From: Methanobacterium sp964452085
GTDB taxonomy: Archaea; Methanobacteriota; Methanobacteria; Methanobacteriales; Methanobacteriaceae
NCBI GenBank assembly: GCA_964452085.1
Contig: CAYVKL010000011.1
Span: 1 to 64,000, forward strand
DNA: 64,000 nt
Direction: 5' to 3'
The notes under the pieces were generated by a model that did not search any database, had not been told where the DNA came from, and saw only the letters and a list, made by a program, of their open reading frames with translations. A program made the translations under genes and the position numbers. Of this stretch, positions 26,656 through 36,274 are shown piece after piece (positions within the stretch are counted from its first letter, which is position 1; every line of letters starts with the position of its first letter).

Positions 26656-28713
26656 TTATTGTATCCCTTCACCAATATCAGCGTCAGGAGCGGTTAGTAA
26701 TGAAAGACTATCTCCTGCTGCCAGTACCATCCCTTCAGATTTTACACCAAAGAGTTTGGCTGGTTTAAGATTTACCAGGACAATAACTTTTTGATTAATA
26801 ATGTCCTCAGGGGAGTATTTGGTGGCTAAACCTGCCACAACTTGTAAATTTTTCTCTTTAACGTCCACCATGAGTTTCAATAATTTGTCAGAGCCTTTGA
26901 CTTTCTCGGCACCCATAACTTTACCTACTTTTAGGTCCATTTTTATGAAATCTTCAATTGTTATAATGTTTTCCATGGTATTCGTCTCCTCTAGGTTCTT
27001 ATATAATTCATCCTTCTCATTTTGGATGGTATTATCTTCTATTTTAGCAAATAATGGTTTAGGTTTGCCAATAGGGGTTCCAGCTTTCAGAAACTCGGCA
27101 GATTCATCCCATTTTAGAAGATTATCATTTTTATTTAAAATATCGTCACTTTTATCGGGATTTTTATCAGTATTATCCTGACTATTTCCATTCAAATATA
27201 GTATTTCCCTCATTTCAATTGCTTTGTTGGGGAGGTAGGGGGTTATAATAAAGCTGATGACTTTTGCCAGCTGGTTACAAATGTAAAGGCAATTTGCTGC
27301 CCTTTCAGGATTTTCTTTAACAGTCTTCCACGGTTCCTGGTCATTGAAGTACTTGTTTCCAAGTTTGGCTAATTTTATTATCTCCTTAAGCCCTTCCCTG
27401 AAGTTGAATTTTTCAATATGCTCACCAACTCTTCTTGGAGTTTCTTTAATTTCATTCTTAACTTCCAGATCGTATTCGTTTAGGTTTCCTGATTTTGGTA
27501 TTTCTCCGTTGAAGAATCTGTGTGTGAAGGAGAAGGTTCGGTGCATGAAATTACCCAGCACATCGGCCAGTTCATCATTCACTCGTCTCTGGAAGTCATC
27601 CCATGAAAAGTCAGTATCCCTGGTGAGGGGTGCATTGGCCACTAAATAGTATCTAAGTAGATCTGCATCAAATTTTTCCATGAAATCAGATACCCATATC
27701 ACCCAGTTTTTACTGGTTGACATTTTCCTGCCTTCGAGTGAGAGATATTCGCCAGCCACTATGTTGTAAGGTAGTTTACAGCCATAAGCCATTAACAGTG
27801 CCTGCCAGAATATACTGTGGTGGTAAATGATATCTTTACCAATGAAATGTACTGCACGATCATCCCAATATGGCTTCCATGGTTTATTTTCTCTCTTAGA
27901 CCATTGTGATGCCGAAGAAATGTAACCCAGGAAAGCTTCACCCCAAACGTAGATAATCTTACCCTCAGCATCATCCAGTGGAACTGGAATACCCCAATCC
28001 ATATCTCTGGTTAGTATCCAATCCTTTAATCCTTCATTAATCCATTGTAGGGCATAGTTACGGACATTGGGTGGTAATTCAGGGTTATTTTCTATGGATT
28101 CTTTAAGCTGGTTTTGGAAGTTGCTTAGGCGGAAATAATATTGGTTTGATTCTCTCACTTCTGGTGTGGACTGGCAAATTAGGCAGGTGGGCTCTACTAA
28201 TTGGACTGGTTCCAGATGCCTTCCACAAGTTTCACAGTGGTCTCCTCTGGCACCTTCAGCATTACATTGAGGGCATGTCCCTTCTACATAACGGTCAGGG
28301 AGGAATCTATCACACTCCCCGCAGTAAAGTTGTTCAATGGTCTTGGGATAAATGTAATCTTTTTCATAAAGGTTCAAAAAGAAATTTTGCGAGATTTCGT
28401 AATGTAAGGGATCACTAGTGCGAGAAAAATTATCAAAAGAAATATCACATGATTCCAGATCTTTTTTAATGAGTTGATAATTACGAGTTGCTATTTCAAG
28501 GGGCGGAACACCTTCTTTTTCAGCTTGGACTGCGATTGGTGTTCCGTGCTCATCTGTGGCACATACAAAGAGCACTTCAACACCTTTCATCCTATTATAA
28601 CGGGCATAAATATCAGCAGGTATGTAAGTTGATCGTAAATGTCCCAGATGACACGGACCATTGGCGTATGGCAGCGCACACGTTATAAAAACTTTATTCA
28701 AATCTTCAGTCAA
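26656..28713 (-). CDS. metG: Methionyl-tRNA synthetase
   Basis: Charges tRNA-Met with methionine in the cytoplasm. The 685-residue chain has the class I HIGH motif as HLGH near residues 22-25, a double zinc knuckle (CGECDRFLPD, CPQC, CETCGRHL, CLIC) at about 130-185, and KMSTSKNW near 330 as the KMSKS loop. It ends with a tRNA-binding EMAPII/Trbp111-like domain of about 110 residues. A low-complexity Asn/Asp/Lys linker (about 510-560) separates catalytic and C-terminal parts. The start codon is TTG at 28713 with the consensus site AAGGAGGA eight bases upstream. Confidence 0.96.
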   Translation of the reverse strand: MTEDLNKVFITCALPYANGPCHLGHLRSTYIPADIYARYNRMKGVEVLFVCATDEHGTPIAVQAEKEGVPPLEIATRNYQLIKKDLESCDISFDNFSRTSDPLHYEISQNFFLNLYEKDYIYPKTIEQLYCGECDRFLPDRYVEGTCPQCNAEGARGDHCETCGRHLEPVQLVEPTCLICQSTPEVRESNQYYFRLSNFQNQLKESIENNPELPPNVRNYALQWINEGLKDWILTRDMDWGIPVPLDDAEGKIIYVWGEAFLGYISSASQWSKRENKPWKPYWDDRAVHFIGKDIIYHHSIFWQALLMAYGCKLPYNIVAGEYLSLEGRKMSTSKNWVIWVSDFMEKFDADLLRYYLVANAPLTRDTDFSWDDFQRRVNDELADVLGNFMHRTFSFTHRFFNGEIPKSGNLNEYDLEVKNEIKETPRRVGEHIEKFNFREGLKEIIKLAKLGNKYFNDQEPWKTVKENPERAANCLYICNQLAKVISFIITPYLPNKAIEMREILYLNGNSQDNTDKNPDKSDDILNKNDNLLKWDESAEFLKAGTPIGKPKPLFAKIEDNTIQNEKDELYKNLEETNTMENIITIEDFIKMDLKVGKVMGAEKVKGSDKLLKLMVDVKEKNLQVVAGLATKYSPEDIINQKVIVLVNLKPAKLFGVKSEGMVLAAGDSLSLLTAPDADIGEGIQ

Positions 28714-28969
28714 AATTTATTCCTCCTTAAGAGATATTATAAAGTGATATTGGTTATTTGATAGTTTAAACGCGTAATTACAGTTATTTCTATCTTAAAC
28801 TACTTATGCTAAAAATCTATCTGTATTAAATAATAAAATCTAATTTCATTTAAGGTATGATGTAATATAAAATCTTATATTGAATTGATGACGGAATTTA
28901 CCTCAATGAGATTTGTGAAAATTAGATAATTGATAAAAATTTTTCTATTATAACATACCAATTGATATC

Positions 28970-30370
28970 ATGGTTTCTATTTCTTTTTTAAACCCATTAT
29001 CCCCAGAGGGTAAAGACATAGTGCGGGAACTGGGAAGTTTTGAAGGCATATCCCAGGACATTCCTGAACTTAGAAGTATAGTTACTCACAATCCCTCCCA
29101 AGAAATAGTTGATGATGATGAAATACCCTCAAACTATCTGGAACTTGCCTTAAAGAGAATGGAATGGTATATTAAGAAAAAAAATGATAGGGAATTTAAT
29201 GGACGTCGCTATGCATTTTTATCAGATTCTGCAATTACTAAATATGATGTTATTTCTTTTTACCTCCTTTGTCAAGCCATTGGAGTTAAATTCGGACCGA
29301 ACTCACGCGAAACCAGGGTTATGGTAGAGGCACAGGGGGACATGATCCAGGAAAGATTGGGAAAATTTAATGCTGAAGAGGGCCGAATAATGGTGGAAAA
29401 GTCTCTTCAGTTACTGATGGCAGATGACCGAGTTCACTGGACCTTTTTTGAAGAACTTCTAAGCACACGCAAAATCAGACTTACAGACCTGGTTCTGGAT
29501 CATGGCGAGATGATACTGGATCAGGAAGATTTTCTTGAGAGATTCGGACCTAAGATACAGCACAGGAATCCCCTAAGCATGTATCAACTTCTAATTGGGG
29601 ATGAACTTAAGGAACTCATTTTGGTCAAATTGATTATGCAAAAGACTGAAGATTATATCAAGCAGGTACATGAAAAGGCCAGAATAATGGTTGAACCCAA
29701 CCCAATCCTCTTGGAACTTGCTGATCAGGTTGCGGAGGTTCTTTCAGAACCAATGCAACGTTATGGGTATGGTTCGGGAAGGGGTGGTGGCGGGCCTATG
29801 AAAATAGGTCCACTGAATGCAATGGCATTCCCACCATGTGTGAAGAAAGCCTTGGAAGGTATAAAGTCAGGGGGAAGAAATGATGCCATTGTTCTTTTTA
29901 TGACACCCTTTGTTTCTTATGCCCGTCTTTATCCTGATGTGTTTCGGATGAACATTACTAAGCGAGTTTCTGATCAGGATCCCAACCTGGAAATCGTTGA
30001 AAATGAAGTTTTGCCTCTGATTTATGAGGCTGCGAATAACTGTGTTCCACCTCTATTTGATGATCAGCCCCAGGAAAAGGTTAACATAAATGCAAAACTT
30101 GGATTTGGAATGCATTCCTCGCTTAAATTGGAACACGAAGGTGAAACAACCTGGTACACACCTATGAGTTGTGAAAAGATTAAACTTCACCTCCCTCACC
30201 TCTGCAAACCCGATGATGTTTGTAAAAAAATTGGTAATCCATTGAGTTACTATAATCGAATGATTTGGGAAGTAAGGAATTTGGAAAAGGAAAATTCTGA
30301 TGATACTTCAGAAGATCCTGTTAGTTCAGAGAATTCTAATATTTCTGCTGATCATGAGGGGGAGGACTGA
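28970..30370 (+). CDS. priL: DNA primase large subunit PriL
   Basis: Regulatory subunit of the archaeal-eukaryotic primase, which helps PriS initiate RNA/DNA primers. The 466-residue chain has a helical N-terminal domain and a C-terminal iron-sulfur domain. Cysteines in FPPCVKKALEG, MSCEKIKLHLPHLC and DDVCKKIGNPLSYY supply the four [4Fe-4S] ligands. GGRNDA and YPDVF are family landmarks. PriS follows after only three bases. The ATG has no clear ribosome site, and AT-rich boxes sit only 20-30 bases upstream, so the transcript may be leaderless. Confidence 0.94.
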   Translation: MVSISFLNPLSPEGKDIVRELGSFEGISQDIPELRSIVTHNPSQEIVDDDEIPSNYLELALKRMEWYIKKKNDREFNGRRYAFLSDSAITKYDVISFYLLCQAIGVKFGPNSRETRVMVEAQGDMIQERLGKFNAEEGRIMVEKSLQLLMADDRVHWTFFEELLSTRKIRLTDLVLDHGEMILDQEDFLERFGPKIQHRNPLSMYQLLIGDELKELILVKLIMQKTEDYIKQVHEKARIMVEPNPILLELADQVAEVLSEPMQRYGYGSGRGGGGPMKIGPLNAMAFPPCVKKALEGIKSGGRNDAIVLFMTPFVSYARLYPDVFRMNITKRVSDQDPNLEIVENEVLPLIYEAANNCVPPLFDDQPQEKVNINAKLGFGMHSSLKLEHEGETTWYTPMSCEKIKLHLPHLCKPDDVCKKIGNPLSYYNRMIWEVRNLEKENSDDTSEDPVSSENSNISADHEGED

Positions 30371-30373
30371 ACT

Positions 30374-31342
30374 ATGGATCTAAAACCAGCCAAACCAAAT
30401 GAACGTCGCCAGTACTACCGGGAGGAGTGGGATGTAAAAAATGTGCCAGATTTTATACTCAAATCTCTCATCCAGCGTGAATTTGGTTTTGATCATATGG
30501 GTCGGGGACCAAACGACAGGTACCGAGTATTCCAAAACACGGATTATTTAAGGAAATTCATGCGCTACCGGGCACCATTCGCTGCCTACTCATCAGTGGC
30601 ATTTTATCAAAAACCCAGACGCCGGGATGGTTGGATAAAAGCAGAACTGGTATTCGATGTGGATGCCAAGGACATACCCATAAGAACATGTGAATGTGAC
30701 AATGTATGTGAAATCTGTTTAACCCAGGCCAAAGACATAGTCCATGGTTTGGTTGACACCCTTAAGGGTGATCTTGGACTTTCTGATATTCATGTTGTTT
30801 ATTCAGGTCGCGGTTACCATATCAGGGTCCAGGATGATCAGGTAACTGGTTCAGACAGTGACGTACGTAGCCAAGTGGTCAAATATTTAGTAGGTTCCGA
30901 TGTTCCTCGTAGCGAATACTCTCTCGGCGGAATGAAATACAACCTCGAACACTTTACTATCCCCTTTGGATATCCACAAGTATTCACCCACCGGGTAAAA
31001 CAGGTAATATTGGCATTAAATCCTACCATGGAAATAGATGAAGTAAATTCAAAGCTGATTAAAGATGCAATTAAGCACCGACAACTTTTAGAAGATGACC
31101 AGTGGGGTATTTTCCGGAAAAACATCGGTCCCCAAAGATATGCCAAACTGGTTAAAGGCATAGCTTCACTAAATCTTACCTTAGTTGATGCTAAAGTTTC
31201 CATAGATCTCAAAAGGATACTAAGACTCCCTTCATCCCTTCACTCGGGAGTTAGTATGAAATGTACTCTTATTAAGAATCTTGAGACCTTTGATCCATTT
31301 GAAGATGCAGTTCCCAAGTTCGTTTATGAGAGAAAGGATTAA
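30374..31342 (+). CDS. priS: DNA primase catalytic subunit PriS
   Basis: Archaeal-eukaryotic primase small subunit of 322 residues. The metal-binding catalytic Asp pair is in LVFDVDAKD (95 and 97), and a zinc motif follows (C106, C108, C112, C115). YSGRGYHIRV (about 140-149) and LRLPSSLHSG (about 282-291) are the nucleotide-binding motifs SGxGxHI and the conserved His loop. The ribosome site GGGGGAGG lies in the 3' end of priL, so translation is coupled. Confidence 0.95.
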   Translation: MDLKPAKPNERRQYYREEWDVKNVPDFILKSLIQREFGFDHMGRGPNDRYRVFQNTDYLRKFMRYRAPFAAYSSVAFYQKPRRRDGWIKAELVFDVDAKDIPIRTCECDNVCEICLTQAKDIVHGLVDTLKGDLGLSDIHVVYSGRGYHIRVQDDQVTGSDSDVRSQVVKYLVGSDVPRSEYSLGGMKYNLEHFTIPFGYPQVFTHRVKQVILALNPTMEIDEVNSKLIKDAIKHRQLLEDDQWGIFRKNIGPQRYAKLVKGIASLNLTLVDAKVSIDLKRILRLPSSLHSGVSMKCTLIKNLETFDPFEDAVPKFVYERKD

Positions 31343-31376
31343 AAGATAGTTTAAATGTTAATAATTAAAATTTTGA

Positions 31377-31390
31377 CCTTTTTTTTTATT
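31377..31390 (+). terminator. Oligo-T terminator after priS
   Basis: A run of nine T (31379-31387) about 35 bases after the priS stop, the usual archaeal oligo-T termination signal. Confidence 0.6.
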
Positions 31391-31421
31391 CTGGATTTCA
31401 ATCAGTAAAAGAGATTGAAAG

Positions 31422-31988
31422 TCAATGCTTGAGGTTTATTGTTGTTAGGGGTGTAATTACTTTTATTTCCTGGTTTTCAAACTCTTCCTTATAACGTAGG
31501 TCTTCTGTAAAAAGATAGGCCCTGCCTTCATATCCATAGGATATATAAAGTTTTAACTGCCTTAATGTAGCTCCGAAGTGTTTTATTTTAGGTTTAATTT
31601 CAATAAAATATCTAGTATAATGTTGATAATCCTCTGAAGGATGTATCCAGGGTTTAATATAATCACTATCACATCTTGGACATTTTTCTTTGTTGGTATG
31701 GCTGGTGTTACATTTCTTGCAGATATAACGGGGAACAGAGAAGATAATATCGGGTGCCCCTACTCTATAACCATTTTCAGCAATTATATATTCCTCTGCA
31801 TGAATTTTGACATTTTCCCAATCCCAATTCAAAGCTTCCGCTTGTTTTGCAGTGATGATTTTTTTCAAGTTTTCTTTTTTAAGCAACCAAATGAGTAACT
31901 CATCGTGTTTAGGTGTTTTAAGTTGCTCATCATCGAGTTTCCACCACTGATCCAAACTTTGGTTTATTTTCTGGGCCATAAAAACCAT
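31422..31988 (-). CDS. PD-(D/E)XK nuclease-like protein with inserted zinc ribbon
   Basis: A 188-residue protein. The motif set suggests a restriction-endonuclease fold: an acidic N-terminal helix (Glu30), GAPDIIF with Pro-Asp at 79-80, then IEIKPK with Glu130 and Lys132, then RQLKLY with Gln144. Between the PD and ExK strands sits a four-cysteine zinc ribbon (C90, C93, C103, C106). I cannot name a characterised family. It may be an archaeal DNA repair or processing nuclease; the gene is convergent with priL-priS. The second Met (residue 4) is an alternative start, and no clear ribosome site is seen. Confidence 0.6.
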   Translation of the reverse strand: MVFMAQKINQSLDQWWKLDDEQLKTPKHDELLIWLLKKENLKKIITAKQAEALNWDWENVKIHAEEYIIAENGYRVGAPDIIFSVPRYICKKCNTSHTNKEKCPRCDSDYIKPWIHPSEDYQHYTRYFIEIKPKIKHFGATLRQLKLYISYGYEGRAYLFTEDLRYKEEFENQEIKVITPLTTINLKH

Positions 31989-32027
31989 CTAATAATAAGA
32001 TTTTTAATAATTAGCTTTAGAACTGTT

Positions 32028-32285
32028 TCATGTAGAATTTTGGGTTTTTTTAACAGGTTTTCGAGGGGTTTTAGTCCGTTTGGATTCTTTATGACTTAAA
32101 CGATTATCTATCATATCGCGACTTTCTTCATATCGCTGGTTGAATGTCTTTTTTGTTTTGCCTGAGCCATGAAATAAATCTCCCCCACATTCGCATTGGA
32201 AGTCTGAAAGTTCCTGGTTTGCCTCTAACTGGTATTCTTTCCCACATTTAATACATGTTGCAATTAGCAAATTAAAATCCCCCAA
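32028..32285 (-). CDS. Small zinc-ribbon protein
   Basis: An 85-residue protein (about 80 if TTG at 32270 is the start). The N-terminal half has a Cys4 zinc ribbon, CIKCGKEYQLEAN with a following CECGG. The C-terminal half is a highly basic, Lys/Arg/Thr-rich tail that is probably disordered and nucleic-acid binding. The layout resembles RNA polymerase or translation accessory zinc proteins, but no family is certain. It is upstream of the nuclease-like gene on the same strand. Confidence 0.6.
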   Translation of the reverse strand: MGDFNLLIATCIKCGKEYQLEANQELSDFQCECGGDLFHGSGKTKKTFNQRYEESRDMIDNRLSHKESKRTKTPRKPVKKTQNST

Positions 32286-32528
32286 AACCCTTTAATAATA
32301 ATATTTTATTTTTCATACACATTTAAATTTGTTAATATATTGTGAAGCTAGAATAAAACATATCCATTTTTCTAATACTATATGTTCAAGATAATTGGGT
32401 TATAACTGATAAAAACCATGAAGAAACCATGAACATACTAAAAATCATGAAGAGTGAAGTTTTTATGAATAATAATACAATTAAATAAAATAATGAATTT
32501 TTGGGGATTTTTTGATGGGTTACCTTAC

Positions 32529-32723
32529 CTAGAATTTTTCCAGGTTCTTTTTAATTTTATCCAGGGTTAATTCATTCTCCAACAAATAATCTTCCACTAC
32601 CTCATCTATAATTTCTCTAATTTCATCAGGAGTATCGGGCTGGTTTGCTATATGTAACAAATAAATTAACTTATCCATCTTTCTTTCGAGATTTCCTACT
32701 TGCGGTTTCCATCTATCTTTAAT
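32529..32723 (-). CDS. Short conserved-looking ORF, 64 residues if ATT-initiated (49 from ATG)
   Basis: A minus-strand frame ends at the TAG at 32531-32529. From the ATG at 32678 it encodes 49 residues (MDKLIYLLHIANQPDTPDEI and on), an acidic helical protein with EIIDEVVEDYLLENELTLD. The frame continues upstream to 32723 with 15 more residues (KDRWKPQVGNLERK). At 32723 an ATT lies six bases after GAGGGGGAT, whereas the ATG at 32678 has only a weak site. Either the gene begins at a rare ATT or the site serves another start. Biased composition and a plausible helix pattern support coding; function unknown. Confidence 0.45.
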   Translation of the reverse strand: MKDRWKPQVGNLERKMDKLIYLLHIANQPDTPDEIREIIDEVVEDYLLENELTLDKIKKNLEKF

Positions 32724-32969
32724 TATTCCATCCCCCTCTTATTTATTCATCAAACATGTGAATATAATAACTTAATTTGTAACCGTAATATTTAATATTG
32801 TTTTTTTCATACACTAGAAAGTCATCAGTACCAAGAAAGAATATAAAAATTCATGCCCATGGATATTAGCTACAAGATAATATCATAATTATTCCCAGTG
32901 CCCGAATAATTCCAAACTCTAAATTGTTCAGCACGATGTTCAACATCTTTACAAACTATTTTAAATAAA

Positions 32970-34397
32970 TTAACGCACTAAAAATTCGCCTTTATTTAAA
33001 TAGTGGTGTAGAAATTCCAGTAATCCTTTATCTACGTTATCAACATTTAAGAAATTCATAACATCAGTTAATTGGTAGTTTCTGAGGATTTCTTTTCTCA
33101 AATGCTTTCCTACTCTAAGTCGGCTGATTCCATCAGGTTTTATAATACCGTGAATAAGAGAGTCAACATCCTGATATCTGCGCTCAGATAGAGTCTTCCA
33201 ATGATCTCCTTCAATCCAGCCATGAGGATGCTTTTCAAGGAATTTTGAAGTGTTATTTTTATCCCAAATGGCAGGTCCGTTGCTTTTTTTAAAGATAGGT
33301 AGACTCCATGTGTTCATCTCCAGGAGTATTAATACTTCTTTCTTATCCTCTTTATCTGTAAATATATTATCATCAAAATCTGCATTACTCCAGCTATCAC
33401 TACCCAAAACACTGAAATCCTCAGTTTCCATGATTTTCACCAATGATTTTTCTGTTTTGCGGATTTGAGGGTGTAATGCATCTGATGGGATATTTGGGGC
33501 AGGGAAAGTGAGAATAAGGCAGGTAGTTTCTCTACGGTTAAATTCTTCCAGAATACTTTGTTGATTATATTCTACTACCTTGGGATAAAAGTATGACTTT
33601 TTCGGATTTTCAAGGAAATTTCCCGATGCTATAACAAATTCAGACATTTTTTGAAGTGTTAATGCTGCTGAAACGTTTCTTTTTTCATCCGTAGGATCAA
33701 CTACAACCAATGGATCATTAAATAGATCCGCTGTTCCATAGTTCATCAAGTCAATTTGATAGTCATGCTTCCATTCTTTCCATGCTCCCTGAAGGACATT
33801 TATGAATGACCCGTAATGAATTACCAGTAATTCACATAAATAGCCGGAAAATCCCCCTACCTTGAATTCAGAGCCATAAGTACCAACCATCTGCATGAAA
33901 CGCTTTAAAAGTCGAACTTCATTTTCCTGATCTGGTTCCAGCTTTGCCATTACGTACTCTGTATGGAGTATGGTGCGATCCACTGCTGACTTTAGTTCTC
34001 GTGAATGGTTGATGTCATAACAGGGAACGAAATCTACCTGAAAACCTTTGATAGTTCCGGTTAAGTAAGGATGAGATGCATAACGCTCTTGGTAGGTTCC
34101 ACCCATAGTTTCAATACAATGCCTAGCCAGTTCCAGACCCTGAGTTTTAAGATGATCTAAGGATGTAGGAAGGGGAAATTTGATAAATATATCAATATCT
34201 AAATCATTACCATTATCATTGCTTAAAATCCAGGTATTTTTACCCACAGAACCAAGAAGTATGGCTTCTGCTTCAATCCCCTTTTCCTGAGCATTATTAT
34301 TTATAATTTCAATTAATTTATCTGATAAATCATGAACTCTTTTTTCATCATCCTGTGAAGGTTCAATATCATCAAGAATAGGTTTAAAATCAATCAA
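32970..34397 (-). CDS. cca: CCA-adding tRNA nucleotidyltransferase, archaeal class I
   Basis: Adds or repairs the 3' CCA end of tRNAs. The 475-residue protein has the nucleotidyltransferase signature GSVGKNTW (49-56) followed by DLDIDIF (65-71), which carries the metal-binding Asp pair. A conserved PCYDI-type strand near 125-129 supplies the third acidic residue. The remaining helical domains match archaeal class I enzymes in length and order. The start is TTG at 34397 behind GAGGT with six bases of spacing. Confidence 0.92.
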   Translation of the reverse strand: MIDFKPILDDIEPSQDDEKRVHDLSDKLIEIINNNAQEKGIEAEAILLGSVGKNTWILSNDNGNDLDIDIFIKFPLPTSLDHLKTQGLELARHCIETMGGTYQERYASHPYLTGTIKGFQVDFVPCYDINHSRELKSAVDRTILHTEYVMAKLEPDQENEVRLLKRFMQMVGTYGSEFKVGGFSGYLCELLVIHYGSFINVLQGAWKEWKHDYQIDLMNYGTADLFNDPLVVVDPTDEKRNVSAALTLQKMSEFVIASGNFLENPKKSYFYPKVVEYNQQSILEEFNRRETTCLILTFPAPNIPSDALHPQIRKTEKSLVKIMETEDFSVLGSDSWSNADFDDNIFTDKEDKKEVLILLEMNTWSLPIFKKSNGPAIWDKNNTSKFLEKHPHGWIEGDHWKTLSERRYQDVDSLIHGIIKPDGISRLRVGKHLRKEILRNYQLTDVMNFLNVDNVDKGLLEFLHHYLNKGEFLVR

Positions 34398-34551
34398 TTC
34401 AATACCTCTAAATCTTTTAATAAATAATCGTGACTTTGAATATTATCAATTAATATAATTTCATTCGATTTTTATTTGTTTAAATTTTAATTTGTTTGAT
34501 TTATTAATCCAATTAATTCTAGGATTGGATAAAAAGCAATTTTGAATCATT

Positions 34552-35100
34552 TTAAATGAAAAATTCTTTAACATTGGTGTAGATAGGGCCTACGGGGGTA
34601 AGTTCACTCTTTTTTAACACAAGTTTACCCACATTCATCTCACCAATTTCCACATCCTGCAACTCTTTGAGTTTATCTGCCAGGAACTCCTTATTTTGAG
34701 CACCTTTAACTCTGGCAATGGTAAGGTGTGGAATATAACTGCGCTCCTTTTTAAAGCCCATCTTTACGAATTCTTCATCTAAATCTTTTTGGAGTGCTGA
34801 AAATCTACTGGGATCTTCAATACCCAACCATAAAACCCTCATATATCCCGGGTGGGGAAATACTCCTGTTCCTTTAATGTTCATAGGAAAAGCCTGTTGA
34901 TTTTCCAGTTTTTTCTCTATGATACTGGTAATTTGTTCACTTTGGGAAGAAGTTATATCTCCAAAAAATTTGAAAGTAAAATGCAAGTTTTCAGGCTCTA
35001 CTATCTTTAGTGGTGCATCAGTTTTTAAGAGTTCCTTTTGAATTTTCTTTATTTTGTAGGATAGCCGAGTATCCACGTCAGCTGCTAAAAAAGCTCTCAC
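34552..35100 (-). CDS. thpR: RNA 2',3'-cyclic phosphodiesterase (LigT/ThpR)
   Basis: A 182-residue 2H-phosphoesterase. The two catalytic HxTx motifs are HFTFKFFG (residues 43-50) and HLTIARVK near 125. It opens 2',3'-cyclic phosphate RNA ends, in line with a role in tRNA processing. The gene follows the CCA enzyme on the same strand but with about 150 bases between. The start is GTG at 35100 behind AGGTG. Confidence 0.93.
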   Translation of the reverse strand: MRAFLAADVDTRLSYKIKKIQKELLKTDAPLKIVEPENLHFTFKFFGDITSSQSEQITSIIEKKLENQQAFPMNIKGTGVFPHPGYMRVLWLGIEDPSRFSALQKDLDEEFVKMGFKKERSYIPHLTIARVKGAQNKEFLADKLKELQDVEIGEMNVGKLVLKKSELTPVGPIYTNVKEFFI

Positions 35101-35181
35101 ATCATCACCTGAATTATATTAAGCTATATTTTTATCAATTAATCAATTATGTTTATAATATCAATGAATATATCTATGATA

Positions 35182-36135
35182 TTAACCAATAATAAGATTT
35201 TTTATTCTATCCAAACTCTCTTGTGGAGTTTCAACTGTGTTAAGTAAATAAACATCCACGGAATTGAATAGATTATGGAAGAATTTTTTTCGAATTTCAA
35301 ATTTTCGTTCATCTCTTATTAACTGATGAGGATTGCAAAAATCGTTCTTAATCATGAAATCAAGGGCTTCATTTACATCTAACTTACGAAAAGGAGGTTT
35401 AGATGTGTTTCTTTCAAGTAAAACCACAGTTTTCAGCGTACTACTTTCCCTTACGCGCCCTCCGAAAAGGGTGTTAACATCTGCTATTCCCCTACCTTTG
35501 TTGTCTAGGCGAACACGTTTAACTTCCTTTGAAAAATCATCCCAGACTTCTGCTAAATCATCACGAATATATGAATTCTTTTCAGATGAATAAATCACAC
35601 TGGCATTGTTAAACAGTCTAGTGAAGAACCAGTCATCAGAGATATAGTTAAAATCTTTATATTCTAACATTCCATAGGTTAGTGTAGTTTTCCCAGTTCC
35701 TGGAGGCCCAATAATAGCCATGGCATGTCCACCATAGTCCACTGCAGATCCATGTGTGGAGTAACGGCGATGTTCAGAGTGATATTCCTCAAAGAAGTCG
35801 GATATAGCTGCTAAGGCAATGCTTTTAATCCAACCATAATAGTCACAGTTTTTTATTACGCAGGTCTTTGAGATGGGTTCATATAAAATTTGCAGGTTTG
35901 CCCCATCTTCCAATGAGAAGATCTTGGCATGGGGACGTATATCTTCATTCATGAACTTGAAATTATCTTCCCATTCTTCCTTAAATTCCTCATTATCCGT
36001 AAGAAGTTTAACGCAAGCACCGTGAATATTGGCTTTTCTTTCATAAGGGGCTTTTCCTTTAACTTCCAAAAATATTTCATCTTTTTCATTGGGAGTAATT
36101 ATTTCTACTTTGTAATCTGACAATTTCAACACCAC
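35182..36135 (-). CDS. HprK/PEPCK-like P-loop ATPase or kinase
   Basis: A 317-residue protein. An N-terminal domain of about 120 residues precedes a P-loop domain: HGSAVDYGGHAMAIIGPPG leads into the Walker A motif GPPGTGKTT (143-151), and NYISDDWFF follows near 165. The spacing of GHAMAIIGPPGTGKTT and ISDDW matches HPr kinase/phosphorylase and PEPCK-type folds, in which the Asp pair binds metal. No PTS proteins are seen in the window, so the substrate is unknown. GTG at 36135 is the first start, and a TTG at 36123 with a GTGGTG ribosome site is an equally good choice. Confidence 0.65.
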   Translation of the reverse strand: MVLKLSDYKVEIITPNEKDEIFLEVKGKAPYERKANIHGACVKLLTDNEEFKEEWEDNFKFMNEDIRPHAKIFSLEDGANLQILYEPISKTCVIKNCDYYGWIKSIALAAISDFFEEYHSEHRRYSTHGSAVDYGGHAMAIIGPPGTGKTTLTYGMLEYKDFNYISDDWFFTRLFNNASVIYSSEKNSYIRDDLAEVWDDFSKEVKRVRLDNKGRGIADVNTLFGGRVRESSTLKTVVLLERNTSKPPFRKLDVNEALDFMIKNDFCNPHQLIRDERKFEIRKKFFHNLFNSVDVYLLNTVETPQESLDRIKNLIIG

Positions 36136-36274
36136 TCGTTTTCAATGAAAATAAGAAAATATTCAATGATATTGTAATGATTTCATTTAGCTAATTTGTT
36201 TAGTGGAATAAATTATTTGAGTTTGAATAAGGGAAATAAGAAAAATAATCTTTCCCTGTGTATTGGTATTAAAA

